From Paracoccaceae bacterium (GTDB lineage Bacteria; Pseudomonadota; Alphaproteobacteria; Rhodobacterales; Rhodobacteraceae): 64,000 nucleotides of DNA. A program made the translations under genes and the position numbers. Below the pieces are notes generated by a model. It was not told the DNA's origin. It was given only the letters and a program-made list of their open reading frames with translations, and did no database searches. Each line of letters opens with the position of its first letter. Within the stretch, counting starts at the first letter, position 1. Where the stretch lies: contig PAPN01000001.1 of the NCBI GenBank assembly GCA_002708925.1, positions 79,684 to 143,683 of the forward strand, read 5' to 3'. Below, in pieces: positions 43,812-52,540 of the stretch.

Positions 43812-44810
43812 ATGAAGAAAGCACTTAGCGCACTGGCGCTTATCGCCACCGGCGCGGCCACGCAGGCCTTTGCCGAATTTCCCGAAAAGGAAATTCAGGG
43901 CATCATTCAATGGGGGGCCGGCGGGTCAACCGACACCGTGATGCGCTCGGTTACTCCGCACGCCGAAACCGCCCTGGGCAGCAAGATCGTCTTGCAAAAC
44001 ATGACCGGCGCCGTGGGGGCGATTGCGCTCAATCACGTGGCCGGATCGGATGCCGACGGCTATACCCTGCTGATGGGGGCGGAAAACCCGCAAATGTACA
44101 AGGTGCTGGGTCTGGGCGAAACCGACTATAACGACATGGTGCCCGTACGTGTTCTGGCGCGCGGCGTGCCCGTCTTCGTTGCCGGAGCAAACGCACCTTA
44201 CAACACAATGGAGGAATTCGTCGCCTTTGCCGAGGCCAATCCCGGCGATGTGCGCGTCGGCTCGACCGGGCCCGGAGGGCTGACCTCGATCGTGCTGGCG
44301 ATGCTGACCAGCCAGGTCAAGCTAGATCTTACCCGTGTCCCCTATGATGGCGATGGCCCCGCGCTGACCGCGCTACAGGGCGGTGCAATCGACGTGATGC
44401 CCGTTGCACTTGGCGCGGCTTTTGAAGGTGTGCGCGCGGGCCGTATGAAGGTGATCGGCCTTGTGGATGTCGTCGAGAACGATCTGGTTCCCGGCGTGCC
44501 TCCGATTACCCAGGCCTATCCCGGTTTTTCGAACTATCTGCCGTGGGGGCCGTTCTTCGGAGTGTTCGCGCCCGCTGGAACGCCCGATAACGTCGTGGCC
44601 AAACTTTCGGCGGCTTTCGAAACAGGGGCGCAGAACCCCGAGTTCGTCGCGCTGATGGAAGGCCGTGGTTTCTCGATCTCCAATATCGGCGGTGCCGAAG
44701 CTGTCCAGTTCCTGACCAACTATCGGTCAGTGTCAAGCTGGCTGGTGCATGATGCCGGGTTCGCGAAGAAATCACCCGAAGAGTTCGGCATCGCACGTCC
44801 GGGCGAATAG
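43812..44810 (+). CDS. TTT-family (Bug/TctC) periplasmic substrate-binding protein
   Basis: The protein has 332 residues. A Sec signal peptide (1-21, ending AFA) precedes the Bug fold: EIQGIIQWGAGGSTDTVMR at the first ligand loop, GAVGAIALNHVAGSDADGYTLLMG, and GSTGPGGLTSIVLAML at the second. Bug receptors bind carboxylates through two water-bridged loops and deliver them to TctAB. GGGAGGAA lies before the start. A strong hairpin after the stop (44836-44869) should keep receptor messenger in excess over the permease genes. The ligand is probably a hydroaromatic or related acid, from context. Confidence 0.9.
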   Translation: MKKALSALALIATGAATQAFAEFPEKEIQGIIQWGAGGSTDTVMRSVTPHAETALGSKIVLQNMTGAVGAIALNHVAGSDADGYTLLMGAENPQMYKVLGLGETDYNDMVPVRVLARGVPVFVAGANAPYNTMEEFVAFAEANPGDVRVGSTGPGGLTSIVLAMLTSQVKLDLTRVPYDGDGPALTALQGGAIDVMPVALGAAFEGVRAGRMKVIGLVDVVENDLVPGVPPITQAYPGFSNYLPWGPFFGVFAPAGTPDNVVAKLSAAFETGAQNPEFVALMEGRGFSISNIGGAEAVQFLTNYRSVSSWLVHDAGFAKKSPEEFGIARPGE

Positions 44811-44835
44811 GCTGCCTCTGTTTTGTGAAAACATG

Positions 44836-44869
44836 GTCGCCAGGCGCGGGTGCGCTCTGGCGGCTTTTT
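44836..44869 (+). terminator. Attenuating terminator between the TTT receptor and permease genes
   Basis: GTCGCCAG-GCGC (44836-44847) pairs with GCGC-T-CTGGCGGC (44852-44864), a stem of twelve pairs with one bulged T and a GGGT loop. TTTTT follows at 44865-44869. It is a strong Rho-independent signal placed inside an operon, typical of partial termination after a receptor gene. Confidence 0.8.
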
Positions 44870-44899
44870 CCCCAAGATGCGGGCTCAGCGGAGGGCGCG

Positions 44900-45475
44900 A
44901 TGAAACATATAGACCCGGAACATCATGACGGCACGTCGGATGCGACGCCTGGGGGCGAATTAGACAAGCGGCGTCCGGGCGAGGCCGCATTCGCAGCGGT
45001 TTTGCTGGGGGGCAGCGTGGTTCTCGTCTGGAATGCCTACGGGATCGACAATCCTTTCGGTTCGAACGGGCTGTCATCGCCGCGCTCGATACCGCTGGCA
45101 ACGACCGCCGTGATGCTGGTGTGCGCCGCCCTGATCCTGGTGAAAACCCTGCGCCTGCCGCTTGACCGGGCCGAGACCATTGCGCGGGACATCCTGCCGC
45201 CGGTCGTGCTGATCTTTGCGCTCTTTCTTGTGGCTTACGGGATTGTGCTGCGCCCGCTTGGGTTCTTGCCGGCCTCGGCCCTGTTCCTGATTGCCGCGAT
45301 CAAGATCCTGGCGAAACGGAGCTGGCCCTGGACACTCAGCGTGTCGCTGGGCAGCCTTGCCGTGATCTGGCTGATTTTCCGCATTGTGTTCAGCGTATTG
45401 ATGCCCGCTGGCATCGTCCCCGAAGCCGAACTGATCCAGTTTTTCCGCAGTCTCGCTTGGGGAGGGCCGGCATGA
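44900..45475 (+). CDS. TTT-family small membrane subunit (TctB)
   Basis: The protein has 191 residues with four membrane segments (about residues 30-48, 68-85, 103-123 and 125-170 as two close helices), the TctB plan. The start at 44900 has GGAGGG at the right distance; a longer frame from 44825 crosses the terminator hairpin and is rejected. Its stop overlaps tctA by ATGA. TctB is needed with TctA to form the sodium- or proton-coupled carboxylate permease. Confidence 0.85.
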   Translation: MKHIDPEHHDGTSDATPGGELDKRRPGEAAFAAVLLGGSVVLVWNAYGIDNPFGSNGLSSPRSIPLATTAVMLVCAALILVKTLRLPLDRAETIARDILPPVVLIFALFLVAYGIVLRPLGFLPASALFLIAAIKILAKRSWPWTLSVSLGSLAVIWLIFRIVFSVLMPAGIVPEAELIQFFRSLAWGGPA

Positions 45476-46980
45476 GCATCTTGATGGATTTCCTTACCGT
45501 TTTTCTGCAACCGCAGCTGCTTTTGCTGGTCGGGCTGGGCACATTCGCCGGCGTCTATGTGGGGGCTATTCCCGGTTTGTCGGTTACGATGGCCGTATCG
45601 ATCCTGATCTCTTTTACCTTTTCATGGGACGTCTATCCGGCGATTTCACTGATGATCGGGATTTACATGGGGGGCGTTTATGGCGGGTCGCGCACGGCGA
45701 TTTTGTTGAATATCCCCGGTGCGCCCTCGGCCATTGCCACCGCGCTGGACGGCTATCCGCTGGCCCAACGCGGCGAGGCGGGCACAGCCATCGGAGTGAC
45801 CACCGTCATGTCCTTCATCGGCGGGTTCGTCGGCATTGGCGTGCTGGCGCTGGCGGCGCCTCTGGTCTCGGATTTCGCACTTGGATTTCAACCACGAGAC
45901 TACATGCTGCTTGCGGTTCTCGGTATTCTGCTGGTGGGCTCGCTCAGTCAGGGATCGCTGCTCAAGGGCATCTTCGCCGGAGCGCTCGGGCTGGCAATTG
46001 GGGCCGTAGGGCGCGACCCGCTGACCTTTGCCGAGCGTTTCACCTTTGACATCCAGCTGCTTGAGGGCGGGATTTCCTTCATCGCGGTGATGATCGGGAT
46101 GTTCGGCGTCTCAGAGGCGCTGTTGCAGCTGCATCATGTCGATAAAGATGCCGTGCGTCAGAAAATCCGCCGCATCGTGCCTTCGCTTACCACCGTCCGC
46201 AAACACCTGCCACTGAGCCTGCAAACGTCATCCATCGGAGTGATCATCGGCGCGCTGCCCGGCACAGGAGGCGACATCGCCGCGCTTATGGCCTATGACC
46301 ATGCAAAACGCGTTACCAAACATCCCAGCCGCCCCTTTGGCGAGGGCGCGATGGAGGGGCTCGTGGCCCCCGAGACCGCCAATAACGCAGTCGTGGGCGG
46401 GGCGTTTATTCCGATGATGACACTGGGCATTCCGGGCGATGCAGTCACCGCGATCATGATCGGCGCGCTGTTCATTCACGGGCTTAACCCAGGCCCGATG
46501 CTGATGGTCGATCAGCCCGACATGTTCTGGTTCATCGTCGGCTGTCTTGTGGTTGCGAACGTGTTCATGCTGATATTCGGCCTGACTGGGATCCGCTTGT
46601 TCACAAAGATTGTCGAAATGCCGCGCTCGGTGCTGATTCCGCTGATCATGCTGCTGTCGATTGTGGGCGCCTATGCGGTGAACAATGCGGTTACGGATGT
46701 GTACTGGATGCTCGCCTTTGGTCTGTTTGGATATTTCATGCGCCATTACGGCTATCCGCTGGGGCCTGTAATCCTGGGCGTCATCCTGTCGCGCCTGCTG
46801 GACGATAACTGGCGCCGCGCGATCATCTCAGAGCGCGAAGACCTTGGCCGTTTCTTTGCCGGCCTCTTCTCCAGCCCGCTGTCCACCGTTCTCTTTCTGG
46901 CGGTTATCGCCATTTTCCTCAGCCAAACCCCGCTATGGTCCAAAGCCCGCATCCGCAAAAAGAGACACGCGCCCCAATAA
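45472..46980 (+). CDS. TTT-family large membrane subunit (TctA)
   Basis: The protein has 502 residues and about twelve membrane helices. The TctA signatures are intact: GLGTFAGVYVGAIPGLSVTMAVSI in the first half and GVIIGALPGTGGDIAALMAYDHAK in the second, plus GVYGGSRTAILLNIPGAPSAIATALDG and NNAVVGGAFIPMMTLGIPGDAVTAIMIGAL. It forms the translocation path for the carboxylate bound by the receptor encoded upstream. It closes the operon that began with the flavoprotein. Confidence 0.92.
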   Translation: MSILMDFLTVFLQPQLLLLVGLGTFAGVYVGAIPGLSVTMAVSILISFTFSWDVYPAISLMIGIYMGGVYGGSRTAILLNIPGAPSAIATALDGYPLAQRGEAGTAIGVTTVMSFIGGFVGIGVLALAAPLVSDFALGFQPRDYMLLAVLGILLVGSLSQGSLLKGIFAGALGLAIGAVGRDPLTFAERFTFDIQLLEGGISFIAVMIGMFGVSEALLQLHHVDKDAVRQKIRRIVPSLTTVRKHLPLSLQTSSIGVIIGALPGTGGDIAALMAYDHAKRVTKHPSRPFGEGAMEGLVAPETANNAVVGGAFIPMMTLGIPGDAVTAIMIGALFIHGLNPGPMLMVDQPDMFWFIVGCLVVANVFMLIFGLTGIRLFTKIVEMPRSVLIPLIMLLSIVGAYAVNNAVTDVYWMLAFGLFGYFMRHYGYPLGPVILGVILSRLLDDNWRRAIISEREDLGRFFAGLFSSPLSTVLFLAVIAIFLSQTPLWSKARIRKKRHAPQ

Positions 46981-47025
46981 CCCCGCCCCGGACGCGATGG
47001 TTTCGGCCCTGGCGTCTTCTGGCGC

Positions 47026-47051
47026 TGTCTCATTTTCCAGCAGATGAGACA
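47026..47051. promoter_or_regulatory. Dyad TGTCTCA-N12-TGAGACA upstream of the CMD-lipA-regulator operon
   Basis: TGTCTCA (47026-47032) and TGAGACA (47045-47051) are perfect seven-base inverted arms separated by 12 bases. The same arms with the same spacing occur at 56352-56377, upstream of the E1 alpha gene of the same island. Two identical long dyads before two operons of one pathway point to one regulator; the AcoR-like protein at 48.5 kb is the best candidate. Confidence 0.75.
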
Positions 47052-47183
47052 GTTCTCCATCCCCGAAATGCGGCGCTCTGATCGGCTGTACCACAAGCGG
47101 TGCACAGCAATCATAGTACCCGCAGAAGCCCGGAACGCGTGCAGTGCATCCACGCGTCCAGGGCTCCAACGGGAGGAATAAAG

Positions 47184-47525
47184 ATGACCAAAGACTACCG
47201 CGCGGAATGCGCCGATGTAGACGCGCGCGTGGGTGCCCTGTTCAAAGCGGCCCCCGCAGCGATGAAACCTTATAGCCAACTGGTCAGCGCCGTGTCCGGC
47301 GACAAGGCTCTGTCCGGCAAAGTCAAAGAGCTGATGGCGTTGTCGATTTCCATCGCAATCCGGTGCGAGGACTGCATCGTGTTTCATTTGCGCGCCGCGC
47401 TGCAACACGGCGCAACGCGGGAAGAGACGATCGAGACGATCTCGGTTGCGATCGAGATGGGCGGCGGCCCGTCCGTCGTCTATGGCAGCCGGGCACTGGC
47501 GGCCCTGGATGCGCTGACAGAATGA
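47184..47525 (+). CDS. Carboxymuconolactone decarboxylase/AhpD-like protein
   Basis: The protein has 113 residues. The core has Cys61-E-D-Cys64 with His68 ([11 protein letters not shown]), the AhpD-type redox or proton-relay motif, in the usual all-helical CMD fold ([16 protein letters not shown], then [25 protein letters not shown]). AhpD accepts electrons from lipoylated E2 proteins to reduce peroxidases, and a lipoyl system is encoded just downstream. GGAGG precedes the ATG at 47184. The stop overlaps lipA, so the genes are coupled. Confidence 0.88.
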   Translation: MTKDYRAECADVDARVGALFKAAPAAMKPYSQLVSAVSGDKALSGKVKELMALSISIAIRCEDCIVFHLRAALQHGATREETIETISVAIEMGGGPSVVYGSRALAALDALTE

Positions 47526-48496
47526 TGATATCTCGGGACGCCGCCTTGCGACACCCGGAAAAAGCGCATCGCAAATCCGCCCCCGGCCCGGCCAAGCCAG
47601 ACTGGATACGCGTCCGGGTGCCAACGGGCGCTGGGATTGCCCAGACAAATGCGCTGATCCGCGACGCCGGGCTGACCACCGTCTGCCAAGAGGCCAGCTG
47701 CCCCAACCTGGGTGAATGCTGGGCGCAGGGCCACGCAACCATGATGATCATGGGCGACACCTGCACTCGCGGTTGCACCTTTTGCAATGTGGCCACCGGA
47801 CGGCCTCGGGCATTGGACCCGTACGAGCCAGGCCGGGTGGCCAAGGCAGTGGCCAGCCTGGGGCTGCGGCATGTGGTGGTCACCTCGGTTGACCGCGACG
47901 ATCTGGCAGACGGCGGTGCCGCGCATTTCGTACAGACAATCCGCGCGATCCGCCATTCCACCCCGGACACCACAATCGAAATCCTGACGCCGGACTTTCT
48001 CAGGTGCGATCCGGCGGTGATTGATGACGTGGTGGATGCGCGCCCGGATGTGTTCAATCACAACCTTGAAACCGTGCCGGGGCTTTATCCGCAGGTTCGG
48101 CCCGGTGCGCGCTATTATCACTCGCTGCGGCTGTTGGATCGGGTCCGGCAGCGCGATCCGTCGATTTTTACCAAATCCGGGCTGATGGTCGGCTTGGGCG
48201 AAAACCGCCAGTCCGTATATCAGGTGATGGATGACCTGCGCGCGGCAGGCGTCGATTTTCTGACCATCGGCCAGTATCTGCAACCGACGCCGAAACATCA
48301 CCCCGTGGCCAGCTACATCACGCCCGAGGAATTCGCAGCCTACAAGACAGCCGCCCTGGGCAAGGGGTTCGCGCTTGTCTCGGCTTCTCCGCTGACACGG
48401 TCAAGCTATCATGCGGATGCCGATTTTCAGCGGCTGCAACAGGCGCGATCTGCGACTTATGCTCAACTTGGACAAAAAGAGGAAACCACGCGATAA
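47522..48496 (+). CDS. lipA: Lipoyl synthase
   Basis: The protein has 324 residues. The radical-SAM cluster motif is C81-TRG-C85-TF-C88, and the auxiliary cluster cysteines are C55, C60 and C66 ([13 protein letters not shown]). The closing [10 protein letters not shown] contains the conserved serine ligand. LipA inserts two sulfurs into octanoylated lipoyl domains. This is probably a second copy dedicated to the plasmid-encoded 2-oxoacid dehydrogenase, since a housekeeping copy normally sits on the chromosome. It overlaps the CMD gene and is followed 47 bases later by the regulator gene. Confidence 0.94.
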   Translation: MMISRDAALRHPEKAHRKSAPGPAKPDWIRVRVPTGAGIAQTNALIRDAGLTTVCQEASCPNLGECWAQGHATMMIMGDTCTRGCTFCNVATGRPRALDPYEPGRVAKAVASLGLRHVVVTSVDRDDLADGGAAHFVQTIRAIRHSTPDTTIEILTPDFLRCDPAVIDDVVDARPDVFNHNLETVPGLYPQVRPGARYYHSLRLLDRVRQRDPSIFTKSGLMVGLGENRQSVYQVMDDLRAAGVDFLTIGQYLQPTPKHHPVASYITPEEFAAYKTAALGKGFALVSASPLTRSSYHADADFQRLQQARSATYAQLGQKEETTR

Positions 48497-48543
48497 TCAG
48501 AAGGCTGGCCGTGGTTCACATCACGCCAAAGGGAGGAAACGAA

Positions 48544-50280
48544 ATGGTTGCCTTGCAACAAAAAACCGCACTGCGCGAGTTGCTTGCGCGGTCCAGGGCG
48601 CGCTCGACCCAGAAACACCGGCTGGCGGTCGGCACCCGCGCGCCAATCCTGCGCCTACAGGAAACCGAACTGTCGCCCCGGCGCGAACGCTTTCAGGATC
48701 TGATCGGCGGGGCGGCTGCCGAACTGGATCCTTCGACCCTGCTGCCCAGCAAAAGCCGCTATTGCCTGCTGGTCTCGGACGCGGAAGGCGTGGTGCTGGA
48801 ATGTTACGCTCCCGAGGGCACCGAAACCGAATTTCAGCGGCACGGGCTGACAGTAGGCGGAATCTGGAACGAACGGCTGGCGGGGACCAACGGCATCAGC
48901 ATCGCGCTGGAATCGGGCAATGTCGTGACCGTATCGGGCGAGGATCATTTCTATCGCTGTTTTTCCCGATTTGCCTGTAGCTCTACCCCGCTGACGGATG
49001 CGCAGAACAATCTTATCGGCTCGATCACGCTGGTAGGAGCAGTCGGCCGGCGCCCCGACGAAATCGGCCTGTGCGAACAGACCCTGCACCGGGCCTCGCG
49101 CCAGTTCCAGACCCGTCTGTTCCGCAATTACCATTCAGACAAGATGACAGCCCGGCTGATGTCGCGAGACCCCGCCACCCGGCGCTGTTTTGAAACACTG
49201 GTGGCCTGCGATGACCGGGGCGATGTGATTTTCAGCCTGCCGCTTTGGCGTGATGATGCGCGCCCCGAGCTCCATCAGAACCTTGTCGGGCGACACCTAT
49301 CGGAACTGCACGATCTTGAGGTCAGCCTGCGCGGCCCAGCCCGAGTGCCCCCGCGCCGGTATTTCATCAACTCCGGCACGCCCAACGTGCCAGCCCGGCT
49401 GGACAAGACCGGCCCACTGGCAGGTTTCGCCAATCAGGGCGCGGCGATGCCCAATCTGGTCGAGCGCGCCCGCAAACTGGCCGCCTACCGCGTTCCGCTG
49501 TTGATTTGCGGTGCGCCCGGTGGCGACAGCCGGGAGTTTGCCCAGGCGATTATCGGCGATCTTGGGCTGATCAGCCCCACGGGCGTGACGCTGGATGCCA
49601 ACAGCCCCAACGCAGACACAAGCGCAACCGAAGCGCTGGATGCAATGCAGTTTCTTGGGGATTATCCGGTGGAGCGGTTCTCGCCGACTTTGGTACTGGA
49701 GAATGTCGAACAGCTGGGCGGTGCGGCTCAGGCCCGCCTGAAACAGTTCCTAGAAGCAGACGAGCGGGCAAATGGGGATCGTTTCAATGAGGACCGCGCG
49801 CTGGTGCTGTTCACCTCGGATCGGCCCTGGCAGCAGCTTCAGAACGGCGGCATTGTGCAACCGGGCCTGCTGCATCTGATCGGCCAGTCGGTGCTGGACC
49901 TGCCCCCTTTGCGGCTGCGCGAAGTCGAGCAGCTGGTCCGCGCGCATCTGGCGCGAGACCGGGCCACGCCGCCGCAGGTCTCGGATCAGGCAATGAGGCT
50001 GCTGTGCGACTATGACTGGCCAGGCAATCAGCGTGAAATGCGGGCGGTCCTGCGCGAAGCGCTGATCTGCGGCAATGGCGGGACAATCAATGTAACGGAT
50101 CTGCCCGACCGGATCAGGGAACAGCCTGCCGAGCCCAAACGCGCGCTGGTCCGGCATTCCCTGCGCGATGCGCTGAACAGCACTGACTGGAATGTTTCGA
50201 AAGCAGCCCGGTTGCTGGGGATCAGCCGGGCGACGATCAACCGCTGGATCGCCACAGAAGGGCTGCAACGGCCCGAATGA
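48544..50280 (+). CDS. AcoR-like activator with degenerate AAA+ domain
   Basis: The protein has 578 residues. The N-terminal 200 residues follow the AcoR sensor plan (GAF type: GIWNERLAGTNGISIALESGNVVTVSGEDHFYRCF). The central region (about 300-475) aligns with the sigma-54 AAA+ domain but is worn. The Walker A place reads CGAPGGDSRE, no GAFTGA motif is present, and the Walker B place reads LVLENVEQ. The C-terminus has the VRAHLARDR and YDWPGNQREMR segments and a Fis-type HTH (WNVSKAARLLGISRATINRWI). It probably cannot remodel sigma-54 polymerase and may act with the main sigma factor. GGGAGGAA precedes the start. Confidence 0.85.
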   Translation: MVALQQKTALRELLARSRARSTQKHRLAVGTRAPILRLQETELSPRRERFQDLIGGAAAELDPSTLLPSKSRYCLLVSDAEGVVLECYAPEGTETEFQRHGLTVGGIWNERLAGTNGISIALESGNVVTVSGEDHFYRCFSRFACSSTPLTDAQNNLIGSITLVGAVGRRPDEIGLCEQTLHRASRQFQTRLFRNYHSDKMTARLMSRDPATRRCFETLVACDDRGDVIFSLPLWRDDARPELHQNLVGRHLSELHDLEVSLRGPARVPPRRYFINSGTPNVPARLDKTGPLAGFANQGAAMPNLVERARKLAAYRVPLLICGAPGGDSREFAQAIIGDLGLISPTGVTLDANSPNADTSATEALDAMQFLGDYPVERFSPTLVLENVEQLGGAAQARLKQFLEADERANGDRFNEDRALVLFTSDRPWQQLQNGGIVQPGLLHLIGQSVLDLPPLRLREVEQLVRAHLARDRATPPQVSDQAMRLLCDYDWPGNQREMRAVLREALICGNGGTINVTDLPDRIREQPAEPKRALVRHSLRDALNSTDWNVSKAARLLGISRATINRWIATEGLQRPE

Positions 50281-50324
50281 AAACGGCCAGGCTTGCACCT
50301 GACCGCCTTCGGGAGGCACCCGCC

Positions 50325-51902
50325 TCAGATGTTGCGGGCGTTCATCTGTTGCGCGATATATTCAGCCTGACGAATGGCCAGCGCCACAATCGTCAGTGTC
50401 GGGTTACACGCCGCAGAAGAGGTGAACTGACTGCCATCGGACACGAACAGATTGTCGATGTCATGTGCCTGCCCATACGCATTCACAACACCCTTATCCG
50501 CCTCTGAGTGCATCCGATTAGTGCCCATATTATGGGTGGCCGGATAGGCAGGCAGCTCATACACATCCGTCGCGCCCACGGATTCATAGATCTGAGCCGA
50601 GGTTTCATACATATGCTCGGTCATCTCATAGTCGTTATTATGCGGCGTCTTGGACACGATCGGAACCGGCAGCCCGTGCTGATCAACCTCGCTGTCGTGC
50701 AGGGTGATGGCATTGCGTTCCTGCGCCAGATCCTCGCCCAGAACCCAGACGCCCGACATGCGGTCATAGGATTCCAGCGCCCGTGCCACGCTGCGGCCCC
50801 AGCCGGTATTCCCCGGCTCTAGGAAAGCGGCCATGAAGGGCAGGCCCAGTGACAGGAATTCCAGGTAATAGCCACCGCTGAATCCGCGCGACGGGTCATG
50901 ATACACCTCGTCCCCCACAATCCCCGCAACCGAGGTTCCACGGAACATATGCACCTTTTCCGGCAGTACCGCATAAACGCCGCCCGTGGTGTGGTTCATA
51001 TAGTTTTTCCCCACCTGGCCCGAGCTGTTGGCCAGCCCGTCAGGGAACATTGCCGAGGCCGAATTCAGCAACAGGCGCGGGCTTTCGATTGAGTTGCCGG
51101 CCACACAGACCACCCGCGCTTTCTGCAAATGCTGATTGCCTTGTGCATCGGCATAGAGCACCCCGCTGGCCTTGCCCTGCGCGTCATGTTCGATCTTCAG
51201 CACCATCGCATCGGTGCGGATTTCGCACAGGCCCGTGTCCTCGGCCTGGGGCAGTTCGGTGTACATGGTTGACCACTTCGCCCCAATCGCACAGCCCTGC
51301 ATACAGAACCCGATCTGCTGGCAGGACGGCCGCCCGCCACGTTCAACCGAATTGATCGCCATCGGCCCCGAGTTGTAATCGCTACGCCCCGTCCGGCGGC
51401 AGCCTTCGGCCAGCACCCGGAACCCGTTGTTCCACGGCAAGTGTGGCATCCCGGTGGTTTTGCCGGTCACGCCCATTTTCAGCTCGGCCTTTTCATACCA
51501 TGGCGTCATTTCCTCCAGCGAAATCGGCCAGTCTTCGACATTGGCGCCGTCGATAGCGCCGTAATGGCTGCGCGTCTTGAACTCGTACTCTTTAAATCGC
51601 AGCGCCACACCGGCCCAGTGAACAGTCGACCCGCCAAAGCCTTTGACGATCCAGGCCGGCAGGGTCGAGTGGTTCACCGCCCCGTGCCAGCCACCACCGG
51701 AATAGCGTTTGTCCAGCCAGGAAATCTTGTTGAACATCGCCCATTCGTCATTTTCGATATCGCCCAAGTCAAAGCGCTTACCCGCCTCCAAAACGACCGA
51801 CTTGATACCTTTGCGGGCCAGTTCATTGGCCAGGGTACCGCCCCCCGCGCCCGAACCGATGATAACAACGACGGAATCGTCGTTCAGATCAAATTGTGCC
51901 AT
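50325..51902 (-). CDS. GMC-family oxidoreductase
   Basis: The protein has 525 residues. The FAD loop GSGAGGGTLANELA lies at residues 16-29, VKGFGGSTVHWAGVALR is the substrate-side GMC segment, and HNMGTNRM plus the final SAACNPTLTIVALAIR carry the catalytic His and Asn. It resembles membrane-linked gluconate, sorbosone and alcohol dehydrogenases that work with a small Tat-exported subunit, which the next gene upstream encodes. The two genes end the minus-strand 2-oxoacid dehydrogenase operon, suggesting that it oxidises the alcohol precursor of the E1 substrate. No dedicated cytochrome c gene is present. Confidence 0.9.
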   Translation of the reverse strand: MAQFDLNDDSVVVIIGSGAGGGTLANELARKGIKSVVLEAGKRFDLGDIENDEWAMFNKISWLDKRYSGGGWHGAVNHSTLPAWIVKGFGGSTVHWAGVALRFKEYEFKTRSHYGAIDGANVEDWPISLEEMTPWYEKAELKMGVTGKTTGMPHLPWNNGFRVLAEGCRRTGRSDYNSGPMAINSVERGGRPSCQQIGFCMQGCAIGAKWSTMYTELPQAEDTGLCEIRTDAMVLKIEHDAQGKASGVLYADAQGNQHLQKARVVCVAGNSIESPRLLLNSASAMFPDGLANSSGQVGKNYMNHTTGGVYAVLPEKVHMFRGTSVAGIVGDEVYHDPSRGFSGGYYLEFLSLGLPFMAAFLEPGNTGWGRSVARALESYDRMSGVWVLGEDLAQERNAITLHDSEVDQHGLPVPIVSKTPHNNDYEMTEHMYETSAQIYESVGATDVYELPAYPATHNMGTNRMHSEADKGVVNAYGQAHDIDNLFVSDGSQFTSSAACNPTLTIVALAIRQAEYIAQQMNARNI

Positions 51903-51914
51903 GATAGCTCTCCC

Positions 51915-52508
51915 TTAGTCCTGCACCTGCGCGATGCGCTGTTCCAGGGTCGGCCCCTCGGGCACGAAAGTGATGTCGGAAAAACCGCGATCGATATAGC
52001 CGCCGTATTCCGCCGAAGAGCCCTCGTATCCGAACAGCGGCCAGATATCCTTGTTGTCGTAGATGCCGAAATACGCCGTCCAGCGGACGGACTGGAAAAA
52101 GCCCTCGTGCTGGAAATGGCGCAACAGCCCTTCGCGTGCGTCCGGATCAGTCACATCAACGTAATCCGTAGCGAAAAGCGCGTGTGACTGCTTATCTATT
52201 TCGGCCAGCCCTTCGGTCAGCGCCTTGGCGGTTTCGGCATTCGCCTCGGCGTTCTGCAAGACAGTCGCCGCGATCGCCTCGTAATGCGATAACTGTAAGA
52301 CATCGGGATGCGGGTAAATATCCTGAATCATCCGCAGAAGGCTGGCCTTCTGGGGGGCATCCAACGCGCCGGAGGCGGCGAAGGATGCGTTGCCAAGCAT
52401 GGCACTGGTGGTGATCCCGGCCATGGTTGTTGTCATCAGAAACATCCGTCGGCTCATCCCGGCGCGTGTCTCTTTTTCCGGCCGCAGCCGGTGGAACTGA
52501 ATGGTCAT
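51915..52508 (-). CDS. Gluconate 2-dehydrogenase subunit 3-like Tat protein
   Basis: The protein has 197 residues. A twin-arginine signal (SRRMFLMTTTMAG) near residue 19 precedes an all-helical domain of the gluconate dehydrogenase subunit 3 family (LLRMIQDIYPHPDVLQLSHYEAIA, HFQHEGFFQSVRWTAYFG, FGYEGSSAEYGGYI). Such subunits escort their GMC partner across the membrane by Tat. GGGAGGAAA lies before the ATG at 52508. It is followed 12 bases later by the GMC gene, with which it should form a heterodimer. Confidence 0.87.
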   Translation of the reverse strand: MTIQFHRLRPEKETRAGMSRRMFLMTTTMAGITTSAMLGNASFAASGALDAPQKASLLRMIQDIYPHPDVLQLSHYEAIAATVLQNAEANAETAKALTEGLAEIDKQSHALFATDYVDVTDPDAREGLLRHFQHEGFFQSVRWTAYFGIYDNKDIWPLFGYEGSSAEYGGYIDRGFSDITFVPEGPTLEQRIAQVQD

Positions 52509-52540
52509 GGTTTCCTCCCTTTTGGGTTGGTATGCGGCGC

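Noticed and set aside
50281..50324. Hairpin GGCCAGG/CCTGACC between the regulator and GMC genes as a terminator
   Set aside because: The stem is short with a mismatch and there is no T run, so it is too weak to list.
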